Shown: positions 1 to 9,342, counted from the stretch's first letter. The stretch: 64,000 nt of DNA from Dactylosporangium aurantiacum (GCF_000716715.1 NZ_JNYJ01000024.1:166518-230517), one strand, 5' to 3'. Translations and numbers: made by a program. The notes: generated by a model from the sequence alone, not told the origin.

Positions 1-1426
1 TGTTGCTGCTGGTGACCCAGTTGCCGTAGTCGCAGGCGAGCACCGCCGGGTACTGGCCGGTCTGGTTGTGCAGCTGCTCGGTCTGGTCGAGGTTGAAGGT
101 GCCGCCGCTGTAGCCGCCGAAGAAGCCGGAGGCGACCCGGTTGGTGCTGCCGTTGGGCAGCCCGGCGAGCCAGTTCAGCACGGTGCTGCGGGTGACCGGC
201 CCCGGCGGGGGTGGCGGCGGCGCGCCGGTGCTGTACGCCTCGATCTCGTAGAGCGAGTAGCCCCAGCTGGTGTTGGCCCGGGCCGTGCCGTACACGCGCA
301 GATAGCGACCGGTGGCGGTGACGGCCAGGTCATTGACGCCGCCCGTGCCGGTGCTCGTGGTGTAGACGGTCGTCCAGTTGGTGGCATCGGCGGACGTCTG
401 GACCTGGTAACCCTTGGCGTAGGCGGCCTCCCAGCGCAGCACCACCCGCTTGATCTGCTGGCTGGCGCCCAGGTCGACCTGGATCCACTGCGGGTCGCTG
501 TAGGCGCTGCCCCAGCGGGTGGAGGTGTTGCCGTCCACGGCGAGGGCGGCCCCGAGACTGCTGCTCTCGTTGGACGACGAGGTCGCCGGGCGGTTCAGCG
601 CCAGGTTGCCCGACGCCGGCGGCTCGCTCGTCGGCGTCGGCGTCGGCGTCGCGCCGGTGGTGACCGAGAACGACTGGACAGTCAGTCCGGCACCGCCCGT
701 CCACGGCTCGAAGCCGGCCTGCACGCTGGTCAGGTACCAGCCGGACTGCGCGTAACCGCGGCCGACCGCGTCGTCGAAGAACGCCGAGACCGCGAAGTCC
801 ATCGAGGTCGCGGCCGCCTGGCGGACGTAGGACACCACGTTCCAGCCGCCGTTGTCGGCGATGCGCCCGCCCCACACGTCGAAGGCGGCACCGGCCACGG
901 TGGCGGTGGCGATCTTGCTGCCCACCGGCTGGATCGGGCCCAGATGGTTGAGCCACACCATGATCTCGACGCCGTTGTTCTGCCCGGTGGTCTTGGCCGC
1001 CGGGTCGAACCAGATGTCGTACGCCGCGTCCCAGGCGCCGCCGCTCGGGTAGGTCATGGAGACGCTGGTGGTGATCTGCCGGAAGCGGCTGTCGGAGGCC
1101 GGCAGCGGCAGGATCGTGCCGGGGCTGCAGTTGCCGTAGTGGCAGCCGTAGTAGACCGACGGGTACGACGCCGGCGCGCCGTTGGTCGGGTTGTTCGCGT
1201 TGCCGGTGTCGAGGCTGAAGCCGTCGACCGCGCTGTTGACCGTGATGCACTGCGCGACGTCGGTGCCCCAGCGGTTGTTCTGCACGACGTACCGGCTGCC
1301 GGTGGCGCTGCCGTACTGGTCGCAGATCTGCGTCGCCGCCTGGGCGTTCGTCATCTGCACGACGACGGTGAGCACTCCTGCGGCCAGGACGGCGCCTGCC
1401 AGGAGCGCTGCTCGGAACCTGTTCAT
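1..1426 (-). CDS. Secreted GH12 endoglucanase - CBM32 - GH26-like protein (3' end outside window)
   Basis: Predicted secreted multidomain glycanase, truncated by the window edge after 475 codons. An N-terminal signal peptide (about residues 1-31, basic MNRFR start, ending NAQA) precedes a GH12 domain (about 32-255) with the family nucleophile in VEIMVWLN (near residue 152) and the acid/base Glu in QAGFEPW (near 238). GH12 enzymes hydrolyse beta-1,4-glucan or xyloglucan with retention. A PTPTPTSEPP linker leads to an F5/8-type C (CBM32-like) module (about 270-395, with SRWGSAYSDPQWIQVDLG), then a GAPPPPPGP linker and the beginning of what resembles a GH26 (beta/alpha)8 domain (TGQYPAVLACDYGNW). 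The ATG at 1426 is chosen because it begins the signal peptide and follows a GAGGAG-like site. It diverges from the GH26 gene at 1901, which shares its CBM32/GH26 arrangement. The GH26 assignment of the tail is less certain than GH12 and CBM32. Confidence 0.85.
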   Translation of the reverse strand, partial: MNRFRAALLAGAVLAAGVLTVVVQMTNAQAATQICDQYGSATGSRYVVQNNRWGTDVAQCITVNSAVDGFSLDTGNANNPTNGAPASYPSVYYGCHYGNCSPGTILPLPASDSRFRQITTSVSMTYPSGGAWDAAYDIWFDPAAKTTGQNNGVEIMVWLNHLGPIQPVGSKIATATVAGAAFDVWGGRIADNGGWNVVSYVRQAAATSMDFAVSAFFDDAVGRGYAQSGWYLTSVQAGFEPWTGGAGLTVQSFSVTTGATPTPTPTSEPPASGNLALNRPATSSSNESSSLGAALAVDGNTSTRWGSAYSDPQWIQVDLGASQQIKRVVLRWEAAYAKGYQVQTSADATNWTTVYTTSTGTGGVNDLAVTATGRYLRVYGTARANTSWGYSLYEIEAYSTGAPPPPPPGPVTRSTVLNWLAGLPNGSTNRVASGFFGGYSGGTFNLDQTEQLHNQTGQYPAVLACDYGNWVTSSN

Positions 1427-1568
1427 CTGCTCCTCGGAACCCTCTGCTCGGGTGGATGGGGGTGTGCGTGGCGGGGCCGCGGACGTCAGGACGTTGCGGT
1501 GCTCGCAGGTGGCGGCTGCGGACCGGTGGGGTGGACGACGGCGGCGTGCCGAGGGTCGAACAGGGTCG

Positions 1569-1597
1569 ATACTGATGCTTAGGCGCTTCAGAAGCAA
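1569..1597 (-). promoter_or_regulatory. Probable promoter of the GH12 gene with embedded shared motif
   Basis: On the minus strand a -35-like TTGCTT (1597-1592) and -10-like CAGTAT (1574-1569) are 17 bp apart. The spacer holds GCGCCTAAGCATCAG, which closely matches the spacer of the divergent promoter at 1839-1868. Inference from sequence only. Confidence 0.4.
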
Positions 1598-1838
1598 GCG
1601 GTGAGCGCGAATTCCTACCGCCGGTCAGCGACGAGCCGATGGTCGATGTACTTGCCAGCCACTTGCGGGCAGCGGGGCCTGGCAGTATCGAAGCGATTCG
1701 ACGATGCAGTGGCTCTGACAGGCCATTCAGCGCGCGATTCGCCGCGCCGGGAAATCGCCGGCGGCGACGTCGACCGGCCGCACCGCTGCGGTCGGCGTGG
1801 AACTTTCAGGCGCGGCACCCAGCGCTGCGGTCGATCCG

Positions 1839-1868
1839 TTGACAACTTACGCGCTTAAGGATCAGCAT
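1839..1868 (+). promoter_or_regulatory. Probable promoter of the GH26 gene with embedded shared motif
   Basis: Perfect -35 TTGACA (1839-1844) and -10-like CAGCAT (1863-1868) with 18-bp spacing, 33 bp before the start codon. The spacer contains GCGCTTAAGGATCAG, matching 14 of 18 positions of the corresponding stretch in the divergent promoter, so a common regulator is plausible. The remaining 240 bp between the two promoters shows no gene that I can support. Confidence 0.45.
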
Positions 1869-1900
1869 CGCGTTTTCACGAATCTGCCCAAGGAGGCGCA

Positions 1901-3655
1901 ATGAGACGTCGTGCACTCGCTCGGCTCGCCACGGCCGTAGCGGCCGTCGCCGTCACCGTGCTCGCGGCCGGCCTGGCGCTCACCCCGTCCGCCCGAGCCG
2001 CCGCCGATGGCTGCCAGGTGAGGTACGAGGTCACCAACGACTGGGGATCGGGCGCCACCGCGACGGTGGTCGTCACCAACACCGGCTCCACCGTCGTCAA
2101 CGGATGGACGCTCGCCTGGAGCTTCGCGGCCGGCCAGACGATCACCGACATCTGGAACGCCACGAAGACCCAGTCCGGCGCCGACGCCACCGCGACCAAC
2201 GTCGGCTACAACGCGGCCATCCCCGCCGCGGGCGGGTCGGTCAGCTTCGGCTTCAACGTCACCTATGCCGGGTCCAACCCGGCCCCGGCGGCGTTCGCGC
2301 TCAACGGCGTGGCCTGCTCGGGCCCTGGCCCGACACCGTCAGGCAGCGCGAGCGCGTCCAGCAGCCCGAGTCCGAGCGGCCCGGGCACGCCGTCGGGGAA
2401 TCTCGCCCTGCGCCGCCCCGTGACGGCCTCGTCGACCGAGGGCGCCGGGCTGTCCCCGGCGAACGCGGTGGACGGCGACCGCACCACCCGCTGGTCCAGC
2501 CTGTACGCGGATCCGCAGTGGCTGCAGGTCGACCTCGGCGCCGACTACCCGGTCCGGCAGGTGATCCTGCGGTGGGAGGCCGCCTACGCCCGCTCGTACC
2601 AGGTCCAGACCTCCACCGACGCGACCACCTGGACGACGGTCGCCGGCACCACGAGCGGCGACGGGGGCGACGACGTGCTCACCGTCGACGGCCGCGGCCG
2701 ATACGTGCGGATCTCCGGCACCGCCCGCGGCACCGCCTGGGGCTACTCCCTGTTCGAGCTCGAGGTGTACGCAGTGCCGGTCCCGGCACCCCCGGGCCCC
2801 GACTGCGGCCAGCCGCCGGCCGACCCCGACGCCGGTTCCAAGGCACGCAACCTGATCTGCTACCTGAGAACCCACACGTACGTCAGCGGCCAGACCGACC
2901 TGCCGGACGCGGACAAGGTGCGGCAGCTGACCGGCCGCTACCCGGCGATCGTCGCCTTCGACTTCATGGAGTACACCCGCGGCAGCGTCCAGACCCAGCA
3001 GGTCATCGACTGGGCGCGGCAGCGCAAGGGCATCGTCGCCTTCCAGTGGCACTGGTACTGCCCGCGCGGCGGCGACTACGCCGCACCCTGCGACTTCGTG
3101 CCGGACCTGAGCAACCCGTCGTCCAAGCTGTACCAGGACATCGACCTCGTCGTCGGCGAGCTGAAGAAGATGGGCGACGCCGGCGTGCCGGTGCTGTTCC
3201 GCCCGCTGCACGAGTCGAACAACAACTACATGTGGTGGACCAGGAAGGGCCAGGACGCCTACAAGCAGCTCTGGCGGCTCATCTACCAGCGGGCCCGGCT
3301 GGCCGGCGCGCACAACATCGTGTGGGTGTTCAACGGCATGGCCAGCGGCCAGGGCACCGCGCTGTCGTCCTGGTACCCCGGTGACGGTTACGCCGACCTG
3401 GTCACCTCCGACTACTTCCAGAGCGCCGGCGACCTCACCACCTGCAAGGCGGTCGGCAGCGGCAAGACCACCGGCGTCGCCGAGACGTTCAGCCCGCTCA
3501 ACCCGTCCACCGACCCGGCCTGGCCGTACTTCGTGGTCTGGGCCTCCCGCGACTGGAACGGCAGCGGCAAGGACGTCGCCGGCCTCTGGAGGACCGCCAT
3601 GGCGAACCCGCGCACGATCTCCATCGACCAACTGCCGGACATGACCGCCTGGTAA
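1901..3655 (+). CDS. Secreted CBM2 - CBM32 - GH26 beta-mannanase-like enzyme
   Basis: 584 residues. Order: signal peptide (about 1-34, RRRALARLATAV then a hydrophobic stretch ending SARA), cellulose-binding CBM2 (about 38-137), Ser/Pro/Gly linker (about 138-165), CBM32-like F5/8 type C module (about 166-297, RWSSLYADPQWLQVDLG) and a GH26 domain (about 305-584). GH26 enzymes are mainly endo-beta-1,4-mannanases. The acid/base Glu is seen in RPLHESNNN (residue 438); Glu528 in GVAETF is the best nucleophile candidate. Start ATG has a strong AAGGAGG site. The CBM2 suggests anchoring to cellulose while mannan is cut. The SNNN context differs from the usual HEMNGGWFWW, so specificity could be another beta-1,4 or beta-1,3 linkage. 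Followed by a clear terminator hairpin. Confidence 0.87.
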   Translation: MRRRALARLATAVAAVAVTVLAAGLALTPSARAAADGCQVRYEVTNDWGSGATATVVVTNTGSTVVNGWTLAWSFAAGQTITDIWNATKTQSGADATATNVGYNAAIPAAGGSVSFGFNVTYAGSNPAPAAFALNGVACSGPGPTPSGSASASSSPSPSGPGTPSGNLALRRPVTASSTEGAGLSPANAVDGDRTTRWSSLYADPQWLQVDLGADYPVRQVILRWEAAYARSYQVQTSTDATTWTTVAGTTSGDGGDDVLTVDGRGRYVRISGTARGTAWGYSLFELEVYAVPVPAPPGPDCGQPPADPDAGSKARNLICYLRTHTYVSGQTDLPDADKVRQLTGRYPAIVAFDFMEYTRGSVQTQQVIDWARQRKGIVAFQWHWYCPRGGDYAAPCDFVPDLSNPSSKLYQDIDLVVGELKKMGDAGVPVLFRPLHESNNNYMWWTRKGQDAYKQLWRLIYQRARLAGAHNIVWVFNGMASGQGTALSSWYPGDGYADLVTSDYFQSAGDLTTCKAVGSGKTTGVAETFSPLNPSTDPAWPYFVVWASRDWNGSGKDVAGLWRTAMANPRTISIDQLPDMTAW

Positions 3656-3674
3656 CCGCGGCACCGGCGCGACG

Positions 3675-3708
3675 GTGGGCCGGCTCCCGGGCTCGGGGGC
3701 CGGCCCAC
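3675..3708 (+). terminator. Intrinsic terminator-like hairpin after the GH26 gene
   Basis: Perfect 10-bp stem GTGGGCCGGC (3675-3684) / GCCGGCCCAC (3699-3708) with a GC-rich loop, 19 bp after the GH26 stop codon. No U-tract, as is common in high-GC actinobacteria. Confidence 0.6.
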
Positions 3709-3719
3709 GCGATGTGTGA

Positions 3720-4871
3720 CGTTTCCCCCCGCGATCCGCCGACGGCTGGAGCGGCACCTACGCCCAGAGCGGCACCGCCGTCACCGCCGTCAACGCCACC
3801 TACAACGGCACCATCGCGACGGGCGGCACGGCGACGACCGGCTTCAACCTGACCTACAGCGGGTCCAACCCCGCCCCGGCGGCGTTCAGCCTCAACGGGC
3901 AGGCATGCGGCGGACCCACCGTGCCGACCACCGGTCCCACCACCCCGGACGCCTCCCCGACCACGTCGCCCGGCCCGTCCGGCAGCGCCTCGCCGACGCC
4001 GTCGACCAGCGGGTCGCCGGGCCCGGGCGGCCCGACGGTGACCGGCAACGCCACCCACTTCGACGGACTCGGCGCGCCCTACGGCGGCTGTGGCCTCCCC
4101 CAGGCCGAGCTGGACAGCCAGCACTTCGTGGCGCTCAACGTCTACAACACTCCCGGCGACTCCAGCACGTATTACCCACGCCCGATGGCCGCATCGCTCG
4201 GTTCGAAGATCGGCGCCTGGGACAACGGCCGCAACTGCGGACGCTGGGTCACGGTCACGATCGACGACTACTGCACCGGACTCAACGACGGCGCACCGGG
4301 GCAGCCGTTCTGCCGCGGCGGCTCGTGGATCGCCGACGGGTACAACGGCGCGACGTTGACCATGCTGGTGGCGGACAGCTGCGGCGACGGCAACGCCTGG
4401 TGCCGCGACGACCCGCACCATCTGGACCTCGCCACCGGCTCACTCAACGCGTTCACCCGCAACGGCGCGCCCGTCGGCGACATGTACCCCACCCACTGGG
4501 GTAACCGGCGTATCCGGTGATCGTGGGCCCTTCCGCCGAACTACACCGGCGACCTGCGGATCGGGTTCCTGCAGAACGCCGAGCGCAACTGGCCCGCGAT
4601 CGCCGTCACGCACCTGCCGAACGGCATCCACGGCGTCGAGTACTCCGCGGGTGGCGACTGGCACGCCGCACCGATGAACGGCGACATGGGCCAGTCCTTC
4701 ATCGTCGGCGCGACCCAGCCGCAGGGCACCGAGTTCCGCATCCGGGTGCGCGACGCCGACGACCGCCTGGTGGCCGGTGGGCGGGTCTACACCTTCAGCC
4801 TGCCGCCGACGTGCGCCCCCAGATGTTCGGCACCGTTCACCGCGGTCACCTACACCACGACGGCCGGCTGA
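3720..4871 (+). pseudogene. Decayed CBM2-expansin-like protein: 5' deletion plus in-frame TGA
   Basis: One reading frame runs from 3720 to 4871 and encodes the second half of a CBM2 (GTYAQSGTAVTAVNATYNG onward), a Thr/Pro/Ser linker, an expansin-like six-stranded double-psi barrel (HFDGLGAPYGGCG, TIDDYC, DLATGSLNAF) and a C-terminal CBM63-like domain (NYTGDLRIGFLQNAE, PMNGDMGQS). Bacterial expansins loosen cellulose-hemicellulose contacts without hydrolysis. Two lesions are visible. The signal peptide and first half of CBM2 are absent, because a stop codon lies at 3717-3719 directly upstream in frame and no start codon with a ribosome site is present. An in-frame TGA at 4518-4520 falls between the barrel and the CBM63 part, after WGNRRIR, at a place where a Trp codon could have mutated. 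It lies immediately behind the mannanase terminator, so it has probably lost its promoter too. Confidence 0.75.
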
Positions 4872-4909
4872 GATGCCGCACTGCGACCGCCGGCTCCCGC
4901 CGCCGGCGG

Positions 4910-6052
4910 CTACGGTTCGTCCCGCCGGTCGAAGTCGACCCGCACCGTCTGGAACCCCTTGAACCGCTGCGCGGCCGCGAGCGCCGTGTAGATCCGCCGG
5001 TCGGCGTCGGTGAGGTCGACGTCGTCGGTGAACGGCGCGAGCAGCGCCCGGGGCCACAGACGGAAGTTGGCGATCATGTTCAGCTCGGCGCAGAGCATCA
5101 GCACCAACGCCTGCAGGTAGATCCACGCGAGCGCGGTGAGCACGAGCCCGAACGTGCCGTACAGCGCGCTCGCGTGGCCCAGCCGGGTGGCGACGTACCG
5201 CGCACCCGCCGTCTGCAGCACCATCCAGAAGGACGCACCGATCAACCCGCCGGCGATGACCTGGCGCAGCAGCAGGGTCCGGGCGGTCAGCAGCTGCATC
5301 GCCGCGGTGAACAGGGCGGCGTTGACCGCGAACGTCAGCAGGTACCCGAGCAGCTGCAGGCCGGGCCCGGACCGGCCGGTGAGCTGGTGGGCGAAGGTCA
5401 CGAACGCCGTCGCCGCCGCCGACAGCAGCACCGCGCCGCCGAGCATCACCAGCAGCCCGAGGCTGCGCAGCCTGGACCGGACCGGATTGGGCTGCTCGTT
5501 GCGCGGGATGCCGTAGATGTGGTTGAACCCGGCCTGCGCGGCCTGCATCGCGCCGAGCCCGCCGTACAGGGCGCCGATGACGCTGAGCACCAGGCGCGTG
5601 CCGCTGCCGCGCAGCTCGCTGACGTTGCGCTGCAGCTCCGGCCCGATGGCCGGCAGGTCACCCACCGCCGACTGGACGAGTTGCTGCTGCAGGTCGGGGT
5701 TGGCCTCCAGGAAGAAGCCCAGCGCGGTGAAGAACAGCAGGGTCAGCGGGAACAGCGAGATGAAGCCGTAGTAGGTCACCATCGAGGCGAGGTATGGACC
5801 GCGGTCGTCGAAGAACTTGTAGACCACCGCGAGCGGGAAACCCAGCCAGGCATGCTGGCGCTGATATCGATCCAACCACGCGACCACGGCGGGGCACCTA
5901 CCCCGTCGCCCCGGCGTCACGCCCGGCCGCGGCCGGGCCGGCGAGCCTCCCGTCGGCCGTCCGCGGTGCGGACAGACCGGTTCGCGCGGTGCCGGTTCAC
6001 GCGGTGCCGGGCGGCGCGGTGCCGGGCGCGGCGTCGTAAGTGTGGTAGTCAC
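4910..6052 (-). CDS. YihY/UPF0761 (BrkB-like) inner-membrane protein
   Basis: 380 residues with about six predicted membrane helices, typical of the YihY/virulence-factor BrkB family. Family signatures include the GPYLASMVTYYGFISLFP segment, an LGAMQAAQAGFNHIYGIP-type loop and the final SALYGTFGLVLTALAWIYLQ region. The molecular function of the family is not established. The first 60 residues are Arg/Pro-rich and repetitive (PAPREPAPREP). The GTG start at 6052 overlaps the end of the upstream HAD-GH65 gene by 56 bp, so a later start is possible, although I see no good alternative ribosome site. The overlap suggests co-transcription with the HAD-GH65 gene. Confidence 0.8.
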   Translation of the reverse strand: MTTTLTTPRPAPRRPAPREPAPREPVCPHRGRPTGGSPARPRPGVTPGRRGRCPAVVAWLDRYQRQHAWLGFPLAVVYKFFDDRGPYLASMVTYYGFISLFPLTLLFFTALGFFLEANPDLQQQLVQSAVGDLPAIGPELQRNVSELRGSGTRLVLSVIGALYGGLGAMQAAQAGFNHIYGIPRNEQPNPVRSRLRSLGLLVMLGGAVLLSAAATAFVTFAHQLTGRSGPGLQLLGYLLTFAVNAALFTAAMQLLTARTLLLRQVIAGGLIGASFWMVLQTAGARYVATRLGHASALYGTFGLVLTALAWIYLQALVLMLCAELNMIANFRLWPRALLAPFTDDVDLTDADRRIYTALAAAQRFKGFQTVRVDFDRRDEP

Positions 6053-9000
6053 CCGCGAAGGACACCGGCGACCCGGCGGCGACGGTGAACGGCTCGCCGC
6101 GGTGCCGCGCCGTCACCGGATCCCCGCTGCGCACGGTGTACGTGACGCGGTGCTCCTCGATGTCGACGTCGAGCACCGACCCGTGCAGCATGAGCGGGAA
6201 CCGCAGGCGGCGGGCCCGGGTGGGCAGCATCGGGGAGAACTGCGGCCCATCCGGCGGGCGCCACCGGTAGCCGGCGAACCCGTACACGACCGCCATCCAG
6301 GTCCCGCCGGCCGACGCGACGTGGACGCCGTCGCGCAGGTTCCCGGCGGTGTCGGCCATGTCGACCGCGGCGGCGTCCACGAGGTACTCCTCGGCGCTGC
6401 GGTACTTGCCCGCGTCCGCCGCGGCGATCGCCTGGATGCACTCCGACAGCGAGGAGTCTCCGGTGGTGAGTGGATCGTAGTACTCGAAGATCCGTCGCCG
6501 CTCGTGCGCGGTGAACCGGTCGGGCAGCAGCACGGTGGCGAGCACGACGTCGGCCTGCTTGATCACCTGATGGCGGTAGATGACCAGCGGGTGGTAGTGC
6601 AGCAGGAGCGGATAGCACTCCGGCGGCGTCCCGGCGAAGTCCCACGGTGCCTGGTCGAGGAAACCGGCATCCTGCAGGTGGACGCCGGCGGTCTCGTCGT
6701 ACGGCAGGTACATCCGCTCGGCCGCGCGCCGCCAGGTCGCCGGCTCGTCCTCGCGCAGCCCGGTGCGCTCGACCAGCCGGCGGAAGTCGGGCGGGGACTG
6801 CGTCCGGACGCGGTCCACCGCGTCGGCGGCCAGGGTGAGGTTCTCGGCCGCCATCAGGTTGGTGAACAGGTTGTTGTCGACGACCGTGGTGTACTCGTCG
6901 GGCCCGGTCACCTTGTGGATGACGAACCGCCCGCCGTGCCGCGGGGAGAGGAAGCCGAGGCCTGCCCACATCCGGGCCGTCTCGACCAGCAGTTCGGCAC
7001 CGTGCCTGAACAGCAGGTCGGTGTCGCCGGTGACCGTGACGTACTGGGCGAGGGCGTACGCGATGTCGGCGTCGATGTGGTACTGCGCCGTCCCGGCCGC
7101 GTAGTACGCCGACGCCTCGTCGCCGTTGATGGTGCGCCATGGGAACAGCGCCCCCGCGCAGCCGACCTCGCGGGCCCGGCGGCGGGCCGCGGGCAGCATC
7201 CGGATCCGGTGCATGAGGAGGCTCCGGGCCACGTTCGGCGCAGTGTGCGTCAGGAAGGGCAGGACGTAGGCCTCGGTGTCCCAGAAGTAGTGGCCCTCAT
7301 AGCCGGTGCCGGTCAGGCCCTTGGCGGGTACCCCGTGCCCCTCGCTGCGCAACGCCGCCTGCAGGATGCTGAACAGGCTGAAGTGCAGCGCCTGCTGGGC
7401 GGCGGGCGACCCGTCCCAGACCACCTCGCTGCGCTGCCAGAACTGCGCGACCATCCGTTCGTGGTCGGCGAGCGCCGACGCCCAGCCGGCGCCGCGCGCC
7501 CGGTACAAGGTGACCGCCGCCCGGTCGGCCAGGTCCGCCGCGTCCTCGGCACCGTAGTGGTAGGCCAGCCACTTGGTGAGGGTGATCGTCTGCCCGGGCC
7601 GAGCGTGGGCTTCGAAGGCGACCGCGGCCCGATGGCCGTCGAGCTTGGTACGGACGGGGGTGACGGTCCGCTCGTCGAACTCGTGGTCCATGGCGGCGGC
7701 GACCACCAGCCCGCCGCGCGCCGTCCGGTAGGTACGGATCACCCGGACGCCCTCGGCACGTTCGAGCCCCGGCTCCAGGGCCCCTTCGGCGAGTGCCCGG
7801 CTCTGCCGCGGGTCGACCACCTGACCTTCCGCCGCCGGCCGCGGGGTGAGCAGCTCCGAGGAGAGCACCAGGTGACCGGGGCCGTCCAAGGCTGTCACCT
7901 CGTAGCGCAGGCACGCCATGTGCCGTTGCGCGAGAGACGCGAACCTCCTGGTGTCGACCCGGAACCGCCGGCCGTCCGGCAACTGGTGCACCACCGAGCG
8001 GTCCAGGACCCCCCGCCGCATGTCGAGGGCGCGGTCGAACTGGCGCACCTCCGTCGTCTCGCACGTCACCGGGTCGTCGTCCACGAACAGCCGGATCGTG
8101 GTGCCGTCCGGCACCCGCACGATGGTCTGGCCAGTGGTGGCGAACCCATGGGCGGGTTCCGGGTACACGATGGGCCAGGTCTCGTGGAAGCCGTTGAGCA
8201 TGGTCCCCGGCCGGAACGACGGCTCCCCCTCCTCGAAGGACGCCCGGATCCCGAGGTAGCCGTTGGACACCGCGAACAGCGTCTCGGTCTGCTCGACATA
8301 GCCGGGGTTGTAGACGCGTTCGCGCAGCCGCCACGGGTCGACGGTGCGGTCGCCGGTCTCCGCGATGATCCGTTCGGCCGCGGCCAGGAGCCGGTGGCGG
8401 CGAGGTCCGGCCCGGTGGACGTCCTCGGTGGACGCGGCCAGCAGCTCGCCGAGGTCGGCGACGACGACGTCGGCGCCGTGGGCGGTGAGCTGCTCGGCGT
8501 GCCCGTCCCGGTCGACCCCGACGACGAGCCCGAACGCGCCGGCCCGGCCGGCCCGCACCCCCGTCACGGTGTCCTCGACGACCACCGCCCGCCCAGGTGC
8601 GACACCGAGCTGGCGCGCGGCCTCCAGGAACGCGTCGGGTGCCGGCTTGGCCGCCAGCGGGTGATCCAGTGCCGTCGCACCGTCCACCCGGACGTCGAAC
8701 AGGTTGGCGATGCCCGCGCGGCGCAGGATCGCGGCGCAGTCGCGGCTGCTCGACACCACCGCGGTGCGCAGCCCGGCCTCGCGCAGCTCCCTGACCCAGG
8801 CGACCGACCCGGGGAACGCCTCGACACCGGCGCGCTCGAGCTCGTCGCCGACGATCAGCCGCTCCCGGTTGCTCACCCCCCACACCGACTCCTCCTCGGG
8901 CCGCGCGTCCGGCGAGCCCTCCGGAAGCTCGATGCCGCGGGAGCTCAGGAAGTCCCGTACACCGTGATGGCACGGCCGGCTGTCGAGATGTGCGGCGTAG

Positions 9001-9176
9001 TCGGTCCGTTCGTCGAACCGGGTGGTGCGGGTGCCGTGCCCGGCGTCCCACGCGCTGAGGAACTCCTCGAACGTGCGCCTCCAGGCCGCCGCACGCACCG
9101 ACCGGGTGGCGGTCAGGACTCCCTCGAGATCGAACAGCACCGCGTCGTAGTCGGTGTGGGTGACTGGACGGGACAT
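5997..9176 (-). CDS. HAD (beta-phosphoglucomutase-like) - GH65 disaccharide phosphorylase/hydrolase fusion
   Basis: 1059 residues. Residues 1-245 form a HAD domain related to beta-phosphoglucomutase, with motif I LFDLEGVL, motif II VVSSSRD, motif III AAKPAPD and motif IV VVEDTVTG. Residues about 260-1059 are a full GH65 protein: N-terminal beta-sandwich, (alpha/alpha)6 barrel with the catalytic-acid motif KVTGPDEYTTVVDNN, and C-terminal beta domain. GH65 members phosphorolyse or hydrolyse alpha-glucosides such as trehalose, maltose or kojibiose. The coupled HAD would convert released beta-glucose 1-phosphate to glucose 6-phosphate, an arrangement known from mycobacterial HAD-GH65 proteins. 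Motif I reads DLEG instead of the mutase DxDG, replacing the general acid/base Asp with Glu. ATG at 9176 follows a GGGAGG site with 5-nt spacing. Substrate cannot be fixed from sequence. Confidence 0.88.
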   Translation of the reverse strand: MSRPVTHTDYDAVLFDLEGVLTATRSVRAAAWRRTFEEFLSAWDAGHGTRTTRFDERTDYAAHLDSRPCHHGVRDFLSSRGIELPEGSPDARPEEESVWGVSNRERLIVGDELERAGVEAFPGSVAWVRELREAGLRTAVVSSSRDCAAILRRAGIANLFDVRVDGATALDHPLAAKPAPDAFLEAARQLGVAPGRAVVVEDTVTGVRAGRAGAFGLVVGVDRDGHAEQLTAHGADVVVADLGELLAASTEDVHRAGPRRHRLLAAAERIIAETGDRTVDPWRLRERVYNPGYVEQTETLFAVSNGYLGIRASFEEGEPSFRPGTMLNGFHETWPIVYPEPAHGFATTGQTIVRVPDGTTIRLFVDDDPVTCETTEVRQFDRALDMRRGVLDRSVVHQLPDGRRFRVDTRRFASLAQRHMACLRYEVTALDGPGHLVLSSELLTPRPAAEGQVVDPRQSRALAEGALEPGLERAEGVRVIRTYRTARGGLVVAAAMDHEFDERTVTPVRTKLDGHRAAVAFEAHARPGQTITLTKWLAYHYGAEDAADLADRAAVTLYRARGAGWASALADHERMVAQFWQRSEVVWDGSPAAQQALHFSLFSILQAALRSEGHGVPAKGLTGTGYEGHYFWDTEAYVLPFLTHTAPNVARSLLMHRIRMLPAARRRAREVGCAGALFPWRTINGDEASAYYAAGTAQYHIDADIAYALAQYVTVTGDTDLLFRHGAELLVETARMWAGLGFLSPRHGGRFVIHKVTGPDEYTTVVDNNLFTNLMAAENLTLAADAVDRVRTQSPPDFRRLVERTGLREDEPATWRRAAERMYLPYDETAGVHLQDAGFLDQAPWDFAGTPPECYPLLLHYHPLVIYRHQVIKQADVVLATVLLPDRFTAHERRRIFEYYDPLTTGDSSLSECIQAIAAADAGKYRSAEEYLVDAAAVDMADTAGNLRDGVHVASAGGTWMAVVYGFAGYRWRPPDGPQFSPMLPTRARRLRFPLMLHGSVLDVDIEEHRVTYTVRSGDPVTARHRGEPFTVAAGSPVSFAGDYHTYDAAPGTAPPGTA

Positions 9177-9342
9177 GACGACCTCCCGCTGCCGCTCCGC
9201 TCGGCGCGGACTGCCGGTCGCACCCAGCGGTAGTCGTCTCCATCGTAGGCACGTCGGCGTCCCGGCCCGGGGCGGCGCCTCAGGGTCGGGTCAGGGGTGG
9301 CGCCGGATGCACCTCGGTGCCGTCGCGGGTGAGGGTGGGACG

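Noticed and set aside
1601..1613. GTGAGCGCGAATT as a third LacI-type site
   Set aside because: Only the left half matches the 44-48 kb palindromes; the right arm is missing.
6042..9233. 1063-codon plus-strand frame opposite the HAD-GH65 gene
   Set aside because: Shadow of the real minus-strand gene; composition biased, no motif, no ribosome site.
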